DNA of 64,000 nt, from positions 46,840 to 110,839 of the forward strand of contig JAFGVE010000022.1 in NCBI GenBank assembly GCA_016938175.1, in the 5' to 3' direction. Made by a program: the position numbers and the translations under genes. This document shows positions 60,867 through 64,000 of this stretch, in pieces (the stretch's first letter is position 1; each line of letters begins with the position of its first letter). This DNA is from Campylobacterales bacterium (lineage in GTDB: Bacteria; Campylobacterota; Campylobacteria; Campylobacterales; Sulfurimonadaceae). Under the pieces are notes generated by a model that was not told the DNA's origin, ran no database searches, and saw only the letters and a program-made list of their open reading frames with translations.

Positions 60867-61898
60867 ATGCATATGCAGTATATTCGAGTTTTTGGGGCAT
60901 TAATCATTTTTATACTGACTTTAGTTGTGTATATAATTTGGAGACAAAAGTATGTACTCAATGATATTGTAGCGCTCTATGATAAAAATGTTATTTTTTC
61001 CATAACAGATACACACGGTGTCATAACACATGTGAGTGACGCTTTTTGTAAAATTAGTGGTTACACTCGAGAAGAGCTTGTAGGAAATCCACATAGTCTC
61101 ATTCGACACCCTGATATGCCGCGAGAGTTTTTCAAAGAGCTTTGGATGACAATTGAAAATAAACAGGCTTGGCATGGCGAGATTAAAAACAGTCGTCAGG
61201 ATGGAAGTTTTTACTGGGTAGATGCTGATATTAACCCAATTATAGAAAAGGGTGAAATTGTTGGTTACAGCTCTATAAGACAAGATATAACCGATAGCAA
61301 AGAGTTGGATAGTATCCAAAAAGAGATAATTTTTACAATGGGAGAGATTGCTGAAAACAGATCAGCAGAGACTGGTAACCATGTAAAAAGAGTTGCTCTA
61401 TACTCAAAAGTTTTTGCAAAACATTATGGTTTGAGTGAAGATGAGATAGATACACTCTATCAGGCAAGCCCGATGCATGACATAGGAAAAATAGCTATTC
61501 CAGATGCTATTTTAAATAAACCATCACATCTTACTGAAGTGGAGATGGAGATAATGAAAACACATGCGCAAAAGGGTTATGACATTTTAAAAGTTTCAGC
61601 AAGACCACTTTTTCAAGCAGCTGCGATTATAGCCTATCACCATCATGAACATTGGGATGGAGGTGGTTACCCTCGAGGGCTTATACAAAAAGAGATTGAT
61701 ATATTTGGAAGAATTACAGCTATTGCTGACGTGTTTGATGCATTAGGTACTAAACGTTGCTATAAGGAAGCATGGAGCGACGATGCAGTGTTTGCTTATT
61801 TAAAAGAGCAAAGTGGAAGGCAGTTTGAGCCTAAGCTTGTTGATATTTTCTTTGAGCATTTAGATGAATTTTTAGCTATTAGGGATTCGTTAGAGTAG
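60867..61898 (+). CDS. PAS / HD-GYP part of the split protein
   Basis: 343 residues: a transmembrane segment (about residues 7-26), a PAS domain (about 38-145; VITHVSDAFCKISGYTREELVGNPHSLIRHPDMP, an Aer-like pattern), and an HD-GYP domain with MHDIGKIAIPD, HHEHWDGGGYP and an intact metal-ligand set. HD-GYP enzymes degrade cyclic di-GMP. No good ribosome site lies before the ATG at 60867, so independent translation is uncertain. It fits the gene just upstream as one original protein of about 655 residues. Confidence 0.8.
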   Translation: MHMQYIRVFGALIIFILTLVVYIIWRQKYVLNDIVALYDKNVIFSITDTHGVITHVSDAFCKISGYTREELVGNPHSLIRHPDMPREFFKELWMTIENKQAWHGEIKNSRQDGSFYWVDADINPIIEKGEIVGYSSIRQDITDSKELDSIQKEIIFTMGEIAENRSAETGNHVKRVALYSKVFAKHYGLSEDEIDTLYQASPMHDIGKIAIPDAILNKPSHLTEVEMEIMKTHAQKGYDILKVSARPLFQAAAIIAYHHHEHWDGGGYPRGLIQKEIDIFGRITAIADVFDALGTKRCYKEAWSDDAVFAYLKEQSGRQFEPKLVDIFFEHLDEFLAIRDSLE

Positions 61899-61931
61899 AG
61901 TTGAGTCAGGGTTTTGTGACATCCATATTTT

Positions 61932-61967
61932 CTGCTCTCCTTTAAAACCCTAAAAAAAGGAGAGCAG
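61932..61967. terminator. strong hairpin between convergent HD-GYP and icd genes
   Basis: CTGCTCTCCTTT pairs perfectly with AAAGGAGAGCAG over 12 bp, with a 12-nt loop. There is no T-run after either arm, so it may stop polymerase weakly or protect message ends. Both flanking genes end toward it. Confidence 0.5.
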
Positions 61968-61992
61968 TAGAAGTTAGAACTTTTACTGGTGA

Positions 61993-63453
61993 TTATTCAC
62001 CTTGTCCAAGTGAGTATGCACGTTCGCCATTCTCAAATGCATAAAGGTTTTCAGTTTTAATAACTTCAATACCAGCAGCATCTATTTTGTTCATCATGTT
62101 AGTGATGTCACCGTTAGTGATTACGTCACCTTGAGTTTTGTTATAGAAACGACATCTCCAGTGGTCAGTTAAGAAAGTCTCTGGGTGTCCGTTTGGATAT
62201 ACTTTTTGTCCACGGTTAGAGATCATTTTAAGACCTAGATTTGTACCTTCAGTTAACTCAACAAGTTTGTCACCAATTGTGTTAGCATCACAGTCATCAC
62301 GTGTAAAGATATCACAACCAATTAAGTTCATTTTTTGAGCTCTTACGTTTGTAAGTACTGGTTTTTTGATTTTAACTGCTGCGTCATATCTGATAGGAGT
62401 TAAAGTAGATGGCTCTTGACCAAGTCTAGCTATAACAGCGTCAGCGAATTCTGCAGTACCAACTTCAGTGTACGCTTTACCTTCAGCTTTAAGTTTACGA
62501 GCTAAATCATAAGTTACGATTCCGTCTTCAATAGTTTTTAACCATGCGTTGTGAACTTTTTCTGCAACTTTTGGTTGACCAACTTGAACCATCATCATTA
62601 CACCTGAAAGTAAAAGTCCAGATGGATTTGCTTTGTTTTGTCCAGCGTGACGTGGAGCAGAACCGTGAATTGCTTCATACATTGCATAGTCTGTACCAAC
62701 GTTAGCACCTGGTGCAATACCAACTGAACCAGTCATTAGTCCAAGAATATCAGTTGCAACATCTCCATAAAGGTTAGGCATAAGAACCATATCGAATTCT
62801 TGTGGAGCATCTACAAGTTTAGCCATACCGATGTCAATAATCCACTCATCAGCTTGAATTTCTGGATAGTTTTTTGCAGTTTCATAGAAAACTTTAATGA
62901 AAAGACCATCAGTAATTTTCATGATGTTATCTTTAATCATACAAGTGATTCTTTTTCTACCGTTAGCTTTTGCGTATTCAAAAGCATATTGACAAATTTT
63001 TTCACAACCTGGTCTTGTAATGATTTTAAGACACTGAGTTACCTCTGGAGTTTGTTGGTGCTCAATACCTGCGTATAAATCTTCTTCGTTTTCACGAATA
63101 GTTACAACATTCATTCCAGGGTATCTTGATGGAATAAATGGATCATAAGCGATTGCTGGACGTACGTTAGCGTAAAGACCAAGAGTTTTTCTCATTGTTA
63201 CGTTAAGTGACTTATAACCACCACCTTGTGGAGTAGTAATAGGCGCTTTATAAACAATTTTGTTTTTCTTAATTGAATCCCAAGCCTCTTGAGCTATACC
63301 TGAAGAGTTTCCTGAAAGGTAAACTTGTTCACCTACTTCAATGTGTTCCCACTCTACATCTGCACCTGCAGCATCAAGTACTCTAATACTTGCATCCATA
63401 ATCTCTGGACCGATTCCGTCACCTCTAGCAACTGTAATTGTAGTTTTTGCCAT
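61993..63453 (-). CDS. icd: isocitrate dehydrogenase, NADP-type with long C-terminus
   Basis: 486 residues, longer than the common 416-residue dimer type and like the Thermus/Rickettsia type with an added C-terminal domain. Motifs: ARGDGIGPEI, substrate-binding SLNVTMRKTLGLYANVRP, Asp metal ligands in NLYGDVATDILG, and HGSAPRHAGQNKANP for coenzyme. It interconverts isocitrate and 2-oxoglutarate. In a Sulfurimonas-like autotroph it would run in the reductive direction of the TCA cycle (inference). AAAGGAA precedes the start. Confidence 0.93.
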   Translation of the reverse strand: MAKTTITVARGDGIGPEIMDASIRVLDAAGADVEWEHIEVGEQVYLSGNSSGIAQEAWDSIKKNKIVYKAPITTPQGGGYKSLNVTMRKTLGLYANVRPAIAYDPFIPSRYPGMNVVTIRENEEDLYAGIEHQQTPEVTQCLKIITRPGCEKICQYAFEYAKANGRKRITCMIKDNIMKITDGLFIKVFYETAKNYPEIQADEWIIDIGMAKLVDAPQEFDMVLMPNLYGDVATDILGLMTGSVGIAPGANVGTDYAMYEAIHGSAPRHAGQNKANPSGLLLSGVMMMVQVGQPKVAEKVHNAWLKTIEDGIVTYDLARKLKAEGKAYTEVGTAEFADAVIARLGQEPSTLTPIRYDAAVKIKKPVLTNVRAQKMNLIGCDIFTRDDCDANTIGDKLVELTEGTNLGLKMISNRGQKVYPNGHPETFLTDHWRCRFYNKTQGDVITNGDITNMMNKIDAAGIEVIKTENLYAFENGERAYSLGQGE

Positions 63454-63937
63454 TATTTTTCCTTTGCATTTAATGTTAATGTTTACACTTAGAAAGCATC
63501 TTTTTTGTAGATTTCTTTCAACCTTTATCTAATGATGGTCGCATTGTAATATCTTAGAAATTTTATATCTTTACCAATATTGCTATTAAAATTATCTATT
63601 TTTGTCTTTATTACTATTGTTTAGATATATAAAATTGTACTTCTGTTGCCAATATAATTATTGTTTGTTTAGTAAAGTGCTCAAAAATACCGTGGAGTAG
63701 GCGAGTTGTAAAAGTGTTACTTTTTGTAAAATATATTAATTTTTATACATTGCAAAAGTGGGAAAAATGAGAAAAAATTTGTATGTTTAAGAAAATAATT
63801 GTAACTAAAAGTTACATGATAATAGTTTTTGAGTGTATATTCTTTTGATTTTTATGTTGAGATAAATGAAATGTATAAGGGTTAATATGAAAAAAGAGGA
63901 AAAAAGTCCCTTTTTCAAGGGACTTTAGGGAGGAAAA
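63454..63937. other. AT-rich intergenic region with the icd promoter side
   Basis: About 480 nt. The only gene-like frames are under 15 codons. It holds the minus-strand ribosome site of icd and the terminator at 63903-63926. I see no tRNA, repeat or other clear signal. Confidence 0.5.
63903..63926 (-). terminator. intrinsic terminator of the right-edge gene
   Basis: A perfect 10-bp stem AAAGTCCCTT / AAGGGACTTT with a 4-nt loop, followed on the minus strand by TTTTTTCCTCTTTTTT (T-run side at 63888-63902). It lies just past the stop of the gene entering from the right. Confidence 0.85.
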
Positions 63938-64000
63938 CTATTTTAAATTTTCAAATGGTGCAGTTACAACAGTTTTACGAGTAACTGTATATGGTACTAG
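63938..64000 (-). CDS. 3' end of a gene entering from the right
   Basis: Twenty codons, LVPYTVTRKTVVTAPFENLK, ending at TAG 63940-63938 with a terminator directly after. Too short to identify. Strand and frame are supported by the stop and the terminator. Confidence 0.55.
   Translation of the reverse strand, partial: LVPYTVTRKTVVTAPFENLK

Noticed and set aside
63887..63925. Short frame of 12 codons with AAGGG upstream
   Set aside because: It lies across a clear terminator hairpin of the opposite strand and is too short to support.
1..64000. Search for tRNA, rRNA, riboswitch, insertion sequences and prophage
   Set aside because: Reading the intergenic gaps gave no cloverleaf with a GGTTC-type loop, no rRNA-like stretch, no transposase frame and no inverted-repeat ends.

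Overview
The window looks like chromosomal DNA from a low-GC member of the Campylobacterota, most like Sulfurimonas and relatives. Grounds: an HP0268-family gene next to miaB and a DUF374 acyltransferase gene (an order I recall from Helicobacter); a cheY-prmA-ftsH-psd-like string (an order I recall from Campylobacter); a single Xer-type recombinase; an ArsS-type sensor kinase; a dense set of PAS/c-di-GMP signalling genes; and an isocitrate dehydrogenase of the long-tailed NADP type. No database search was possible, so the lineage is inference. I see no rRNA, tRNA, CRISPR array, insertion sequence or prophage.

Layout. 1-323: start of a CDP-alcohol phosphatidyltransferase leaving the left edge. 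401-6074: a four-gene metal-efflux operon (small anchored protein, TolC-like, adaptor, CusA-like pump). 6070-9760: tandem Fur-box-like sites, then a porin joined to feoA and feoB. 9824-13227: a two-component pair and mltF. 13202-14063: rsfS and nadD. 14125-17061: gap-pgk-tpiA. 17095-19994: a lipoprotein, a large porin with its own promoter and terminator, and an orphan OppB-like permease. 20047-29133: nusA, the HP0268-miaB-acyltransferase string, a Xer recombinase, a PilM/N/O-like trio, then tilS and rimO. 29183-36954: an FAD oxidoreductase, a beta-barrel protein, trpA, an Hpt protein, panB, ruvB, an AI-2E family transporter and two LPS genes. 37038-43692: PDC sensor, hisH, hisA, cheY, prmA, ftsH, psd-like. 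43694-54396: a large TPR protein, two diguanylate cyclases, a Cys-rich small protein and a TPR/O-GlcNAc-transferase-like protein. 54447-59822: serS, metF, serB, a heme-less cytochrome-like protein and an OmpA-family protein. 59931-61898: a sensor-PAS-HD-GYP gene split by an in-frame TGA. 61993-63453: icd. 63938-64000: the end of one more gene.

Together these genes cover housekeeping (glycolysis/gluconeogenesis, TCA, tRNA and ribosome modification, envelope), iron uptake, metal efflux and signalling. The items most worth a second look are: the in-frame TGA that separates a sensor from its HD-GYP output; abutting or interleaved divergent -10 boxes at rimO/FAD-oxidoreductase and metF/serB; several genes whose -10 box sits 6-9 nt before the start codon (leaderless candidates); the Fur-box/porin/FeoAB unit; the PilMNO-like trio with a very acidic linker; a Psd-like protein whose Gly-Ser processing site looks altered; and two small Cys-bearing proteins of unknown role.
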